From positions 558,001 to 622,000 of the forward strand of contig NZ_ABCG01000001.1 in assembly GCF_000181515.1 (NCBI RefSeq): DNA of 64,000 nt, read 5' to 3'. Every line of letters begins with the position of its first letter. Position 1 is the stretch's first letter. The position numbers and the translations under genes are program-made. This document shows, piece by piece, positions 55,641-64,000 of this stretch. Under the pieces are notes generated by a model, which made no database searches, was not told the origin of the DNA, and saw only the letters and a list, made by a program, of their open reading frames with translations. The DNA is from Erythrobacter sp. SD-21 (GTDB lineage Bacteria; Pseudomonadota; Alphaproteobacteria; Sphingomonadales; Sphingomonadaceae).

Positions 55641-56111
55641 TTACTCGCCCTTGTCTTCGGTAGCTTCTTCGGCAGCAGCCTCTTCAGCCGGTGCTTCTTC
55701 AGCAGCTTCTTCGGCCGGAGCTTCGGCTTCAGCCTTGGCTTCTTCTTCAGCAGCTTTCGCAGCTTCAGCGGCTTCGGCTTCCTTGGCAGCCTTTTCTTCG
55801 GCGCGTTCCTTGGCGGCTTCGCCCGGCTCACCCTTCTTGGGGTTGTTCTTCGGCGCACGCTCAAGGATGCCGGCGGCGTCGAGGAAGCGGTGGACGCGGT
55901 CCGACGGCTGGGCGCCGACCGAGAGCCAGTGACGCGCACGGTCTTCGTCGAGCTTCACGCGCTCGCCCGAATCCTTCGGCATCATCGGGTTGTAGGTGCC
56001 GATCTGCTCGAGATACTTGCCGTCGCGCGAGCTGCGCGAGTCCGACACGACGATGCGGTAGTACGGACGCTTCTTCGCGCCACCGCGCGACAGACGAATT
56101 GCAACTGCCAT
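55641..56111 (-). CDS. rpsP: 30S ribosomal protein S16 with long Ala/Glu tail
   Basis: The first about 85 residues are a normal S16 ([49 protein letters not shown]). About 70 further residues form a low-complexity Ala/Glu/Lys tail ([20 protein letters not shown] and repeats of [10 protein letters not shown]), total 156 residues. Such tails occur in other alphaproteobacterial S16 proteins; this one is probably helical and solvent-exposed, role unknown. Located 39 bases downstream of ffh. Confidence 0.97.
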   Translation of the reverse strand: MAVAIRLSRGGAKKRPYYRIVVSDSRSSRDGKYLEQIGTYNPMMPKDSGERVKLDEDRARHWLSVGAQPSDRVHRFLDAAGILERAPKNNPKKGEPGEAAKERAEEKAAKEAEAAEAAKAAEEEAKAEAEAPAEEAAEEAPAEEAAAEEATEDKGE

Positions 56112-56150
56112 TTTACTTCACCTTTCGAATGTAAATATCGGTAATTTCGG

Positions 56151-57650
56151 TTATTTCTTGTTCAACATGTCACGCAGATCGGCGGGCAGCGTGTCGGGAT
56201 CGACCGAGGGGCCCTTGCCGCCTCCACCGAGTCCCGGAAGCCCTGCGCCCGGTCCGCCCGAAGAGCCGCCAAGTCCAGGCATGGCGGCACCCATGCCACC
56301 CTTTCCGAACAGCGCGCCGAGACCCTTGAGCCCGCCCATCTTCTTGATCTGCTTCATGGCTTTGGCCATTTCCTGGTGCATCTTGAGCACCTTGTTCACG
56401 TCCTGGACCTGCGTGCCCGAGCCGGCCGCCACTCGCTTCTTGCGCTTGGCGTTGAGCAGTTTGGGCAACTTGCGCTCCTTCGGTGTCATCGAGCCGATGA
56501 TCGCGTCCATATGGACGAGGACCTTGTCATCCATACCCGACTGCTGCATCGCCTGCTTGGCCTTCTTCATGCCCGGCATCATGCCGGCCAGCGCGCCGAG
56601 GCCGCCCATGTTCTGCATCTGGCGAAGCTGCATGCGCAGATCGTCGAGGTCGAATTCGCCCTTCGCCATCTTCTTGGCGAGCGCTTCGGCCTCTTCTTCC
56701 TTGATCGCCGTCGCGGCCTTCTCGACCAGCGACACGACATCGCCCATGCCTAGGATGCGGCCGGCAACACGGCTCGGATCGAAGGCTTCGATCGCGTCGA
56801 GCTTTTCGCCCGTACCGGCAAACTTGACCGGCTTGCCCGTGACGTAGCGCATCGACAGCGCCGCACCGCCCCGCGCATCGCCGTCCATGCGGGTCAGCAC
56901 CACACCGGTCAGCGGCACTTCGCCGGTGAAGCTCTGCGCGACGTTTACCGCATCCTGACCGGTAAGGCTGTCGACCACGAGGAGAACCTCGGTCGGTGCC
57001 GACACATTCGAGATGGCCTTCATTTCGGCCATAAGCGCTTCGTCGACGTGGAGACGGCCCGCCGTATCGAGCAGCAGCACGTCGGCAGCGGCCAGCTTGG
57101 CAGCTTCCATTGCGCGCCGCGCGATATCGACCGGCTGCTGGCCCGGCATGATCGGCAGCGTCGCGACATCGACCTGCTCGCCGAGAATCTTGAGCTGTTC
57201 CTGCGCTGCCGGACGGTTGACGTCGAGCGAGGCCATCATCGACTTCTTGCCGTGCTTTTCGCGCAGCAGCTTGCCGAGCTTGGCGGTCGTGGTCGTCTTA
57301 CCCGAACCCTGCAGGCCGACCATCATGATAACGACCGGCGGCTTGGCGTTGAGGTTCAGATCGCGCGGTTCGGCATCTTCGCCGTCGCCGCCGAGCATTT
57401 CGACGAGCTCGTCATTGACGATCTTGACGACCTGCTGGCCGGGCGTGACCGATTTGAGGACTTCCGAACCGATCGCCTTTTCGGTGACCGCATCGATGAA
57501 GCGTCGCACGACGGGCAGCGCGACATCGGCTTCGAGCAGCGCAATGCGCACTTCGCGCATGGCTTCGCGCACGTCGCCTTCGGACAGCGAGCCGCGGCCC
57601 TTTAGCTTGTCAAAGACATTCCCGAGCCGGTCGGACAGATTGTCGAACAT
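56151..57650 (-). CDS. ffh: Signal recognition particle protein Ffh
   Basis: SRP54 GTPase that targets inner-membrane proteins together with 4.5S RNA. 499 residues: N domain (1-100), G domain with GLQGSGKTTTTAKLG (about 112-125), DTAGRLHVDEALM, TRMDGDARGGAALS; then a methionine-rich M domain (QMQNMGGLGALAGMMPGMKK) and a Gly/Pro-rich C-terminal tail that is longer than in E. coli. First gene of the ffh-rpsP-rimM set. A short palindrome GGGGTCAGACCCC lies about 80 bases upstream of the start. Confidence 0.98.
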   Translation of the reverse strand: MFDNLSDRLGNVFDKLKGRGSLSEGDVREAMREVRIALLEADVALPVVRRFIDAVTEKAIGSEVLKSVTPGQQVVKIVNDELVEMLGGDGEDAEPRDLNLNAKPPVVIMMVGLQGSGKTTTTAKLGKLLREKHGKKSMMASLDVNRPAAQEQLKILGEQVDVATLPIMPGQQPVDIARRAMEAAKLAAADVLLLDTAGRLHVDEALMAEMKAISNVSAPTEVLLVVDSLTGQDAVNVAQSFTGEVPLTGVVLTRMDGDARGGAALSMRYVTGKPVKFAGTGEKLDAIEAFDPSRVAGRILGMGDVVSLVEKAATAIKEEEAEALAKKMAKGEFDLDDLRMQLRQMQNMGGLGALAGMMPGMKKAKQAMQQSGMDDKVLVHMDAIIGSMTPKERKLPKLLNAKRKKRVAAGSGTQVQDVNKVLKMHQEMAKAMKQIKKMGGLKGLGALFGKGGMGAAMPGLGGSSGGPGAGLPGLGGGGKGPSVDPDTLPADLRDMLNKK

Positions 57651-57731
57651 ACCTGTTCTACTCCTTCCGAACCGCCTTAGGTCCGAATAAACGCGAAAAA
57701 CGCCGGCGGACGAGAACTCGTCGGCCAGCGT

Positions 57732-57744
57732 GGGGTCAGACCCC
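57732..57744. repeat. 13-bp palindrome GGGGTC-A-GACCCC
   Basis: Perfect odd-length palindrome between ffh and the tRNA gene, both on the minus strand. It could be part of the ffh promoter region, an operator, or an end-processing signal for the tRNA transcript; nothing decides among these. The remaining bases of 57651-57827 show no gene. Confidence 0.35.
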
Positions 57745-57827
57745 TATGAAACCCAAACGTGTGCCCGGGTGTGGTGGAAGCAAGCCGCAGCCGTCGCCAC
57801 GACCTGCTACCATCAAATCCGGGAAAA

Positions 57828-57903
<76 letters not shown>

Positions 57904-58004
57904 GAGCCATTTTTCGCTGACGCATCCTGGGAGGTGCGTCACCCTTGCGGGAGGCGCCCAATATAAGGGGTCCTCCCGCAATGCAACAGCTATTTTAGGC
58001 TAGA

Positions 58005-58346
58005 TCAGCTTTCATCCGCGTTGTCGTCGTCGCCCTTGGACTTCGTCTCGACGCCGAGGTCGTCGTCGCCGCCAAGATCGACCTCGTTGTCGGGCGAATC
58101 GTCGTCTTCGTCGATGTCGATGTCCAGATCGTCATCGTCGTCGCCGGACAGGTCGGAATCGGCCTCGCCCTTCTTGTCCTTCTTCTCTACCTCGGCGAGG
58201 ATCGGCTGCTTGGACTTGAGCACGGGCTCGGGCGTCCACTCTTCACCGCATTCGATGCAGGTGACGGGATCTTCCTTGTTAAGATCGTAAAAGCGGGTGC
58301 CGCAGTTCGGGCAGGTCCGCTTGGTGCCCCATTCAGGTTTGACCAT
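58005..58346 (-). CDS. FYDLN-acid family zinc-ribbon protein (TIGR02300)
   Basis: 113-residue protein with a zinc ribbon (CPNCG near residue 12 and CIECG near residue 30) around the name-giving FYDLN motif, followed by a very acidic tail (SGDDDDDLDIDIDEDDD). The family is typical of alphaproteobacteria and has no assigned function. The acid tail and zinc ribbon suggest a nucleic-acid- or protein-binding accessory factor, but this is speculative. Single gene, divergent from aroA. Confidence 0.93.
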   Translation of the reverse strand: MVKPEWGTKRTCPNCGTRFYDLNKEDPVTCIECGEEWTPEPVLKSKQPILAEVEKKDKKGEADSDLSGDDDDDLDIDIDEDDDSPDNEVDLGGDDDLGVETKSKGDDDNADES

Positions 58347-58511
58347 GTGTAATCCTTGGATACTGGCCCCGCCGCGAGGACGAGACGAAAAATTCTTGGC
58401 TAAAGGTGGGCTCCATCGCCCTAAAGTAAAGGGGGAGGAACCTGCAGCGCGCGCGCCTTGCCAGAACCCGTGTGCGCTGTCAAAGCGCCGCGTTCATATG
58501 GATACGCTTTC

Positions 58512-59822
58512 GTGACCTCGCACCGCTTCTCGTATCAGGGCCCGCTGACCGGACGCATCCGCGTGCCGGGCGACAAGTCGATCAGCCACCGCGCGCTGAT
58601 GTTCGGTGCGCTGGCTGTGGGGCGCAGCCGTATCACGGGCCTGCTCGAGGGCGAGGATGTGCTTGCCACCGCCGCCGCCTTGCGCGCCATGGGTGCGGTG
58701 ATCGAAAAGGACGGCGAGGACTGGGTGGTCGACGGCGTGGGAGTCGGCACGCTGCTTCAGCCAGAACAAGCGCTCGACATGGGCAATTCGGGCACGTCGA
58801 CGCGGCTCCTCATGGGCCTCGTCGCCAGCCACGGCATTACCGCCGCCTTCACCGGCGATGCGAGCCTGTCCAGGCGCCCGATGGGCCGCGTGATCGATCC
58901 GCTTTCCACCATGGGCGCCAGCTTCACCCCCTCCCCCGGCGGCACGCTGCCGCTGGTGTTGGAAGGGATGCAGCCGGCCGTGCCGATCCGCTACCGCCTG
59001 CCCGTCGCGAGCGCGCAGGTAAAAAGCGCGGTGCTGCTTGCCGGTCTCAACACGCCCGGCACCACCACTGTGATCGAGCCCGTTCCCACCCGCGACCACA
59101 CCGAGCGAATGCTGCGCGGCTTCGGTGTCGAGGTGCAGGTCGAGGAGGCGGACGGCGAACGCGTCATCTCGCTTACTGGTACATGTGACCTCACGCCCTG
59201 CGATATCACCGTTCCGGGCGATCCTTCTTCTGCCGCGTTTTTCGCGGTCGCTGCGAGCGTGGTGCCGGGAAGCGATCTCGTGATCGAGAATGTCGGCCTC
59301 AACCCAACCCGCAACGGGATTTACCGCGTGCTCGAACAGATGGGCGCGCGCATCGGCTATCTTGACCAGCGCGAAGTAGGCGGCGAGCCGGTGGCGGACC
59401 TGCGCGTGCGCTACGCGCAGCTCAAGGGCATCGAGGTCGATCCCGACATCGCCTCCAGCATGATCGACGAGTTTCCCGTACTTTTTGTCGCCGCCGCGCT
59501 TGCCGAGGGCACGACCGTCACCAGCGGTCTCGAAGAATTGCGCGTCAAGGAAAGCGATCGCCTGTCGGCCATGGCCGCCGCCTTGCAACTTGCGGGCGGC
59601 ACGGTAGAGGAGCGCGACGACGGGCTGGTCATTCATGGCAGCGGCGGCAAGCCGCTTGCCGGTGGCGGCCCCATTACAACCCATCTCGACCACCGCATCG
59701 CCATGAGCATGGCGGTTGCGGGCCTGGCCAGCGAAAACGGCGTCAGCGTGGACAGCGCCGAGCCTATCGCGACCAGCTTCCCCAATTTCATCGCCTTGCT
59801 CGACAAGGCTGGAGCCCCATAA
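58512..59822 (+). CDS. aroA: 3-phosphoshikimate 1-carboxyvinyltransferase (EPSP synthase)
   Basis: Joins shikimate 3-phosphate and PEP in the shikimate pathway. 436 residues from the GTG at 58512; a TTG at 58458 would add 18 residues of doubtful coding character. The sequence follows the class II (CP4-like) pattern: VPGDKSISHRALMFGALA, ITGLLEGEDVL, FTGDASLSRRPMGRV, ASAQVKSAVLLAGLNTPG, LEELRVKESDRLSAMA and THLDHRIAMSMAV. At the site equivalent to CP4 Ala100 it has Gly (G94 in GNSGTSTR), as in class I enzymes. First gene of aroA-membrane protein-cmk. Confidence 0.96.
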   Translation: MTSHRFSYQGPLTGRIRVPGDKSISHRALMFGALAVGRSRITGLLEGEDVLATAAALRAMGAVIEKDGEDWVVDGVGVGTLLQPEQALDMGNSGTSTRLLMGLVASHGITAAFTGDASLSRRPMGRVIDPLSTMGASFTPSPGGTLPLVLEGMQPAVPIRYRLPVASAQVKSAVLLAGLNTPGTTTVIEPVPTRDHTERMLRGFGVEVQVEEADGERVISLTGTCDLTPCDITVPGDPSSAAFFAVAASVVPGSDLVIENVGLNPTRNGIYRVLEQMGARIGYLDQREVGGEPVADLRVRYAQLKGIEVDPDIASSMIDEFPVLFVAAALAEGTTVTSGLEELRVKESDRLSAMAAALQLAGGTVEERDDGLVIHGSGGKPLAGGGPITTHLDHRIAMSMAVAGLASENGVSVDSAEPIATSFPNFIALLDKAGAP

Positions 59823-60098
59823 ATGCCCGGAATTTCCTCCTTCGCCGCCGACCTCATCGGCTTTGCCGGCAGCTTCTGCATCGTCGCCGCCTTTGCCTAT
59901 TCGAACATGGCGAAGCAGCTTAACCTGCTCTTGTTCAACATGGTCAACTTCATCGGGGCAGCGCTGCTGACGGTGTCGCTGACCGTCAATTTCAACCTGC
60001 CAACCATGGTGCTGGAAATCGTCTGGATGGGTATCGCTCTGTTCGGCATCGCCAAGGCGCTGCGCAAACCGAAGGCGGCCGAGGTCGAAACCGTATGA
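59823..60098 (+). CDS. Small CBU_0592-like membrane protein
   Basis: 91 residues, starting directly after the aroA stop and overlapping the cmk start by 4 bases (ATGA at 60095-60098). Three hydrophobic segments: LIGFAGSFCIVAAFAYSN, NLLLFNMVNFIGAALLTVSL and MVLEIVWMGIALFGIAKAL. The pattern resembles the small CBU_0592-type membrane domain. Function unknown; tight coupling with aroA and cmk supports a real gene. Confidence 0.82.
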   Translation: MPGISSFAADLIGFAGSFCIVAAFAYSNMAKQLNLLLFNMVNFIGAALLTVSLTVNFNLPTMVLEIVWMGIALFGIAKALRKPKAAEVETV

Positions 60099-60718
60099 TC
60101 ATCGCCGTCGACGGACCGACCGCATCGGGCAAGGGCACGATTGCCAAGGCGCTGGCGGCGCATTTCGGTCTTCCGCATCTCGATACGGGCCTGCTCTATC
60201 GCGCAGTGGGCCGGCAGGTGTTCCTCGACGGCGGCAATCCGGACGACGGCGGCGACGCGCTGGTCGCTACCAGCTTTCCTGACAGTCTGCTGTACGATCC
60301 CCACCTACGGAACGAGGAAACAGGCGGCTTGGCGAGCCGCGTCTCCATCCACCCCGCCGTACGCCAGGCCTTGTTTGAGCGTCAGCGCAGCTTCGCAACG
60401 CAGGCCGGCGGTGCCGTGCTCGACGGGCGCGACATCGGCACGGTTATCGCGCCCGAGGCGCAAGCCAAGCTCTTCATCACCGCCAGCGTCGAGGCGCGCG
60501 CCCGGCGGCGTTTCCTCGAAATGCAGGACCGCGGTGTCGAAGTGACGCTGGAAGCCATCCAGGACGACCTCCGCGCCCGTGACGAGCGGGATCGCACCCG
60601 CGATGTCGCCCCGCTCGTTCCCGCTGGCGACGCCATGGTGATCGACACCAGCGCGCTCGGAAAGGACGAGGCGATTGCCGCCGCGATCGAGGCGGTCCGG
60701 CAGGCCATTCAGGAATAG
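60095..60718 (+). CDS. cmk: Cytidylate kinase
   Basis: Phosphorylates CMP and dCMP using ATP. 207 residues with the P-loop DGPTASGKGTIAKALA (G7-G14 region), LDTGLLYRAVGRQV, VLDGRDIGTVIAPEAQAKLFI and the lid RARDERDRTRDVAPLVPA. It lies between aroA and rpsA, a widely conserved order, although rpsA is separated here by 374 bases and has its own leader. Confidence 0.97.
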   Translation: MIIAVDGPTASGKGTIAKALAAHFGLPHLDTGLLYRAVGRQVFLDGGNPDDGGDALVATSFPDSLLYDPHLRNEETGGLASRVSIHPAVRQALFERQRSFATQAGGAVLDGRDIGTVIAPEAQAKLFITASVEARARRRFLEMQDRGVEVTLEAIQDDLRARDERDRTRDVAPLVPAGDAMVIDTSALGKDEAIAAAIEAVRQAIQE

Positions 60719-61092
60719 CCGCTTTCCTACAGGCGGCGCGCTGTGGCAGCCATGCGGTCATGAACCTCGCCACCCTCACCGACCCGCAGAATTCCGGCAA
60801 GTGCAGGCGCTCTGGCGGGCTCGACAGACTTTCTCCCAGGACCGTGTTCCATCCGTTCCATCCTGTAGGGTGCGAGGCCGTATTTTCCTTGCTTTCCCGC
60901 CCATTTCGGCCTAGGCGCGCGCCCGTTCACCAAATCCCCCGGATTCGATGGACCTTCGCGGCGGCATCCGGCCTCGCGGAGAACACGGCCCTCTTGCCCC
61001 GTACGGCCCGCGCAATGGTGTGCAGGCAGACGGAGAAAGACCCCGGTAAAACCGGTGGCCGGTAGCAAACGTAAGTTAGGACTACACAACTC
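60719..61092 (+). promoter_or_regulatory. cmk-rpsA intergenic region / rpsA leader
   Basis: 374 bases without a supportable gene. A weak hairpin (GCCGC near 60720 with GCGGC near 60733) follows cmk. Near the rpsA end are ACCGGT-type small palindromes (around 61044-61060) and TTAGGA about 11 bases before the ATG. Given its length it probably contains the rpsA promoter and a long leader that could carry S1 autoregulation, but I see no defined structure. Confidence 0.4.
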
Positions 61093-62796
61093 ATGGCAAC
61101 TTCAGCCAATCCGAGCCGCGACGATTTCGCGGCAATGCTCGACGAGCAGCTTGGCGGCGCCGATGATGGCGGCTTCGAAGGCCGCGTCGTCAAGGGCACC
61201 GTCACCTCCATCGAAAACGGCATGGCCCACATCGATGTCGGCCTGAAGAGCGAAGGCCGCGTCGACCTCAAGGAATTCATGCGCGGCGAAGACGAGCACG
61301 GCCTCGAAGTCGGCTCGGAAGTCGAAGTCTTCGTCGACCGCATCGAGAACGCCGACGGCGAAGCCATGCTGTCGCGCGACCGTGCACGCCGCGAAGCCGC
61401 ATGGGACAAGCTTGAAAGCGAATTCGGCGAAGGCAAGCGCGTCGAAGGCCGCATCTTCGGCCGCGTCAAGGGCGGCTTCACCGTCGACCTCGACGGCGCC
61501 GTGGCCTTCCTGCCCGGCAGCCAAGTCGACATCCGTCCCGTGCGCGACGTCACCCCGCTCATGGACATGGCCCAGCCCTTCCAGATCCTCAAGATGGACC
61601 GCCGCCGCGGTAACATCGTCGTCTCGCGTCGCGCGGTCCTCGAAGAGACCCGTGCAGAACAGCGCAGCGAACTGATCGACAAGCTGGCCGAAGGTCAGGT
61701 GATCGACGGCGTGGTCAAGAACATCACCGACTACGGCGCCTTCGTCGACCTCGGCGGTATCGACGGCCTGCTCCACGTCACCGACATGAGCTACAAGCGC
61801 GTCAACCACCCCAGCGAAATGATCGAGATCGGCCAGACCGTGACCGTCCAGATCATCCGCATCAACGAAGACACCCAGCGCATCAGCCTCGGCATGAAGC
61901 AGCTGGAATCGGATCCGTGGGATGGCGTTGCAGCCAAGTACCCGGTCGGCATGAAGCTGACGGGCACCGTCACCAACATCACCGAATACGGCGCATTCGT
62001 CGAAATCGAGCCGGGCATCGAAGGCCTGGTCCACGTTTCGGAAATGAGCTGGACCAAGAAGAACGTCCACCCGGGCAAGATCGTCTCGACCAGCCAAGAA
62101 GTCGAAGTCATGGTCCTCGAAGTGGACAGCGAGAAGCGCCGCATTTCGCTCGGCCTCAAGCAGGCCCAGCGCAATCCGTGGGAAGAATTCGCCGAAGCGC
62201 ACCCCGTTGGCGCCAAGGTTACCGGCGAAGTCAAGAACGCCACCGAATTCGGCCTGTTCATCGGCCTTCCGGGCGATGTCGACGGCATGGTTCACATGTC
62301 CGACATTGCATGGGGCATCTCGGGTGAAGACGCCCTCGCCCTGCACCGCAAGGGTGAAGAAGTCGAAGCCATCGTTCTCGATGTCGACATCGACAAGGAA
62401 CGCATCAGCCTCGGCATGAAGCAGCTCGAAAAGGGTGCTCCGACCGAAGCTGGCGCGCAGAGCGACGTTCGCAAGAACCAGGTCGTCACCGTCACCGTTC
62501 TCGAAGTCCGCGATGGCGGTCTCGAAGTCCAGGTCGGCGAAGATGGCGCAACCGGCTTCATCAAGCGTTCGGACCTCGGCCGCGATCGCGACGAACAGCG
62601 TTCGGATCGTTTCCAGCCGGGTGCCAAGGTTGACGCCATGGTCACCGGTTTCGACCGCTCGAAGAAGCCGACCTTCTCGATCAAGGCGCGTCAGATCGCC
62701 GAAGAGAAGGAAGCGGTTGCACAGTTCGGTTCGTCGGATTCGGGTGCCTCGCTCGGCGACATCCTCGGCGAAGCGCTGAAGAAGAAGGAAGACTAA
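61093..62796 (+). CDS. rpsA: 30S ribosomal protein S1
   Basis: 567-residue RNA-binding protein composed of six S1 repeats. The later repeats carry clear motifs: VIDGVVKNITDYGAFVDLGG, LTGTVTNITEYGAFVEIEPG, VTGEVKNATEFGLFIGLPGD. The N-terminus MATSANPSRDDFAAMLDEQL is the usual sphingomonad form. S1 helps mRNA binding to the 30S subunit. The codon choice (almost all C/G-ending) marks it as highly expressed. A hairpin terminator lies at 62824-62863. Confidence 0.98.
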   Translation: MATSANPSRDDFAAMLDEQLGGADDGGFEGRVVKGTVTSIENGMAHIDVGLKSEGRVDLKEFMRGEDEHGLEVGSEVEVFVDRIENADGEAMLSRDRARREAAWDKLESEFGEGKRVEGRIFGRVKGGFTVDLDGAVAFLPGSQVDIRPVRDVTPLMDMAQPFQILKMDRRRGNIVVSRRAVLEETRAEQRSELIDKLAEGQVIDGVVKNITDYGAFVDLGGIDGLLHVTDMSYKRVNHPSEMIEIGQTVTVQIIRINEDTQRISLGMKQLESDPWDGVAAKYPVGMKLTGTVTNITEYGAFVEIEPGIEGLVHVSEMSWTKKNVHPGKIVSTSQEVEVMVLEVDSEKRRISLGLKQAQRNPWEEFAEAHPVGAKVTGEVKNATEFGLFIGLPGDVDGMVHMSDIAWGISGEDALALHRKGEEVEAIVLDVDIDKERISLGMKQLEKGAPTEAGAQSDVRKNQVVTVTVLEVRDGGLEVQVGEDGATGFIKRSDLGRDRDEQRSDRFQPGAKVDAMVTGFDRSKKPTFSIKARQIAEEKEAVAQFGSSDSGASLGDILGEALKKKED

Positions 62797-62823
62797 GCTC
62801 TTCCCGCCTTCTTGAAGAAATTT

Positions 62824-62863
62824 GGAAAGGCCCGTCGCTCACACGGGGCGGGGGGGCCTTTCC
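62824..62863 (+). terminator. Terminator-like hairpin after rpsA
   Basis: GGAAAGGCCC (62824-62833) pairs perfectly with GGGCCTTTCC (62854-62863); loop 20 bases. It begins 28 bases after the rpsA stop. The 3' arm is T-rich but no free U-run follows. Confidence 0.65.
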
Positions 62864-62894
62864 TACATGGGGCAAGCGGGATAGGCTGTCCTAC

Positions 62895-63650
62895 ATGCTA
62901 GAGATTCACCAGTTCCCCTGCCTGTCCGACAATTACGGCTTTCTCCTCCACGATCCCGACAGCGGCGAAACCGCGGCGATCGACACGCCCGATAGCGCGG
63001 AATATCTGCGCCAGGCCGAGGCCAAGAGGTGGACGATCACGCAGATCTGGAACACGCACTGGCATCCCGACCATGCAGGCGGGAACAAGGCCATCGTCGA
63101 AGCGACCGGTGCAAAGGTGGTCGCGCCGCACGAGGTCGAGAAACTGAGCCCGATCGACGAGGTGGTCGGCAATGGCGACACGGTCTCTCTGGGGGAATGG
63201 AAGGCGCGCGTGATCGATGTCTCCGGCCACACCAACGGCCACATCGCCTACCACATTGCCGAAGCCGACACGGCCTTCGTCGGCGACAGCGTTTTTGCGC
63301 TCGGCTGCGGACGCATGTTCGAGGGCAAGCCCGAGCAATTCTGGCACAGCCTCGAACGCATCCGCCAACTGCCCGACAACACGCTGCTCTATTGCGCGCA
63401 TGAATACACGCAAGCGAACGCGAAGTTCGCGCTGCATGCCGACCCGGACAACGCCGAACTGCGCCTTTACGCCGGGAGGATCGAGGAAAAGCGCGCCAAG
63501 GACGAACCGACCGTGCCTACCCTCCTCTCGCGCGAGCTGGTCACCAACCCCTTCCTGCGCGCCGACGATGCTGATATCCGTGACCGCTGGGGCGGGACCA
63601 CTCCGGCCGAGACCTTTGCCGCGCTGCGTGCCGCCAAGGACAATTTTTGA
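62895..63650 (+). CDS. gloB: Hydroxyacylglutathione hydrolase (glyoxalase II)
   Basis: Hydrolyses S-lactoylglutathione in methylglyoxal detoxification. 251 residues. Metallo-beta-lactamase motif T54-H-W-H-P-D-H60, followed by VSGHTNGHIAYH, FVGDSVFALGCGRMFEG and YCAHEYTQANAKFA, all typical of glyoxalase II, with the C-terminal GloB domain ending GGTTPAETFAALRAAKDNF. It is followed after 4 bases by a quinone oxidoreductase gene on the same strand. Confidence 0.96.
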   Translation: MLEIHQFPCLSDNYGFLLHDPDSGETAAIDTPDSAEYLRQAEAKRWTITQIWNTHWHPDHAGGNKAIVEATGAKVVAPHEVEKLSPIDEVVGNGDTVSLGEWKARVIDVSGHTNGHIAYHIAEADTAFVGDSVFALGCGRMFEGKPEQFWHSLERIRQLPDNTLLYCAHEYTQANAKFALHADPDNAELRLYAGRIEEKRAKDEPTVPTLLSRELVTNPFLRADDADIRDRWGGTTPAETFAALRAAKDNF

Positions 63651-63654
63651 ACGC

Positions 63655-64000
63655 ATGAAGGCTCTCGTCGTCGAAGAACTGAGCCGCGACCTTTCGGGCT
63701 TGGGCTTGCGCGATGTCGATGCGCCGCGGCGCAGGACCGGCGAGTTGCTCGTCGCCGTGCGCGCTGCCTCGCTCAACTATCCCGACCTCCTGATGACGCG
63801 GGGCGACTACCAGTTCAAACCGGAGCTGCCTTTCGTCTCCGGACTGGAAATGGCAGGCGAAGTGATCGAGGCCGATCCCGGGTCCGGGTTCGAAGTCGGC
63901 GACAAGGTCATGGGCGGTGCCAAAACGGGTGCGTTCGCCCAGCAGATCGCACTTTCAACCACCGCCTTGCGCGCCATTCCCGAAGGCCTCGATTTCGCCC
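63655..64000 (+). CDS. NADPH:quinone oxidoreductase-like MDR protein, 3' end outside window
   Basis: The ATG at 63655 lies 4 bases after the gloB stop. The visible 115 codons read MKALVVEELSRDLSGLGLRD, AASLNYPDLLMTRGDYQFKP, PFVSGLEMAGEVIEADPG, then FAQQIALSTTALRAIPEGLDFA, the N-terminal GroES-like domain of zinc-independent quinone oxidoreductases. The nucleotide-binding half is cut off by the window end. Probably cotranscribed with gloB. Confidence 0.88.
   Translation, partial: MKALVVEELSRDLSGLGLRDVDAPRRRTGELLVAVRAASLNYPDLLMTRGDYQFKPELPFVSGLEMAGEVIEADPGSGFEVGDKVMGGAKTGAFAQQIALSTTALRAIPEGLDFA

Overview
The window looks like a chromosomal segment of a marine-type alphaproteobacterium of the order Sphingomonadales, most likely family Erythrobacteraceae. 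This is inferred from the high GC content, a FYDLN-acid zinc-ribbon protein, a CP4-like class II EPSP synthase, a DUF465 protein, M2 and S9 exported peptidases, and the ffh-rpsP-rimM-trmD-rplS and aroA-cmk-rpsA neighbourhoods. Most of it is ordinary housekeeping sequence packed into tight, often translationally coupled operons. Convergent neighbours commonly overlap by 4 bp.

Layout. 1-6271: recN and bamD, with a nhaA-TerC/Alx-carbonic anhydrase ion and pH cassette lying between them. 6341-9794: complete proline biosynthesis from glutamate, with proB divergent from proC-proA across an A/T-rich gap. 9977-13745: an accessory pocket with a helix-turn-helix-type protein and a low-GC single-chain restriction-modification enzyme. 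13984-20383: lepA and two tandem PAS-GGDEF-EAL-PilZ cyclic-di-GMP proteins, one with a degenerate EAL domain. 20569-28435: an FprA-type ferredoxin reductase, PHA synthase and depolymerase, a D-aminoacylase-like amidohydrolase and two MDR-type reductases. 28496-33801: dnaN, fabD-fabG and a muropeptide recycling pair (LdcA and an Mpl-like ligase). 33798-35507: a third GGDEF gene, cut by an in-frame amber codon. 35624-39603: DUF808 protein, ribosomal proteins S6-S18-L9 and AMP nucleosidase.

39612-48181 is a long minus-strand run of ten genes (asd, a lipoprotein, DsbA-like isomerase, alpha/beta hydrolase, membrane protein, M2 peptidase, YncE-like propeller, RimB-like protease, RimK, SIMPL protein), mostly joined by overlapping start and stop codons. 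48266-50515 is an S9 dipeptidyl peptidase. 50516-50928 is a structured intergenic region with duplicated hairpins. 50929-57650 is the ffh-rpsP-rimM-trmD-rplS set, split by four inserted genes; trmD carries a REP-like palindrome inside its coding frame. 57828-64000 holds tRNA-Ala(GGC), the FYDLN protein, aroA-(membrane protein)-cmk, rpsA, gloB and the start of a quinone oxidoreductase.

The most unusual signals are the amber codon directly before the signature motif of the 7TM-GGDEF gene, the asymmetric tandem c-di-GMP pair, the in-frame palindrome in trmD, the absence of a usable ATG/GTG/TTG start for proC, the duplicated hairpin region near 50.7 kb, and the horizontally acquired type IIG enzyme.
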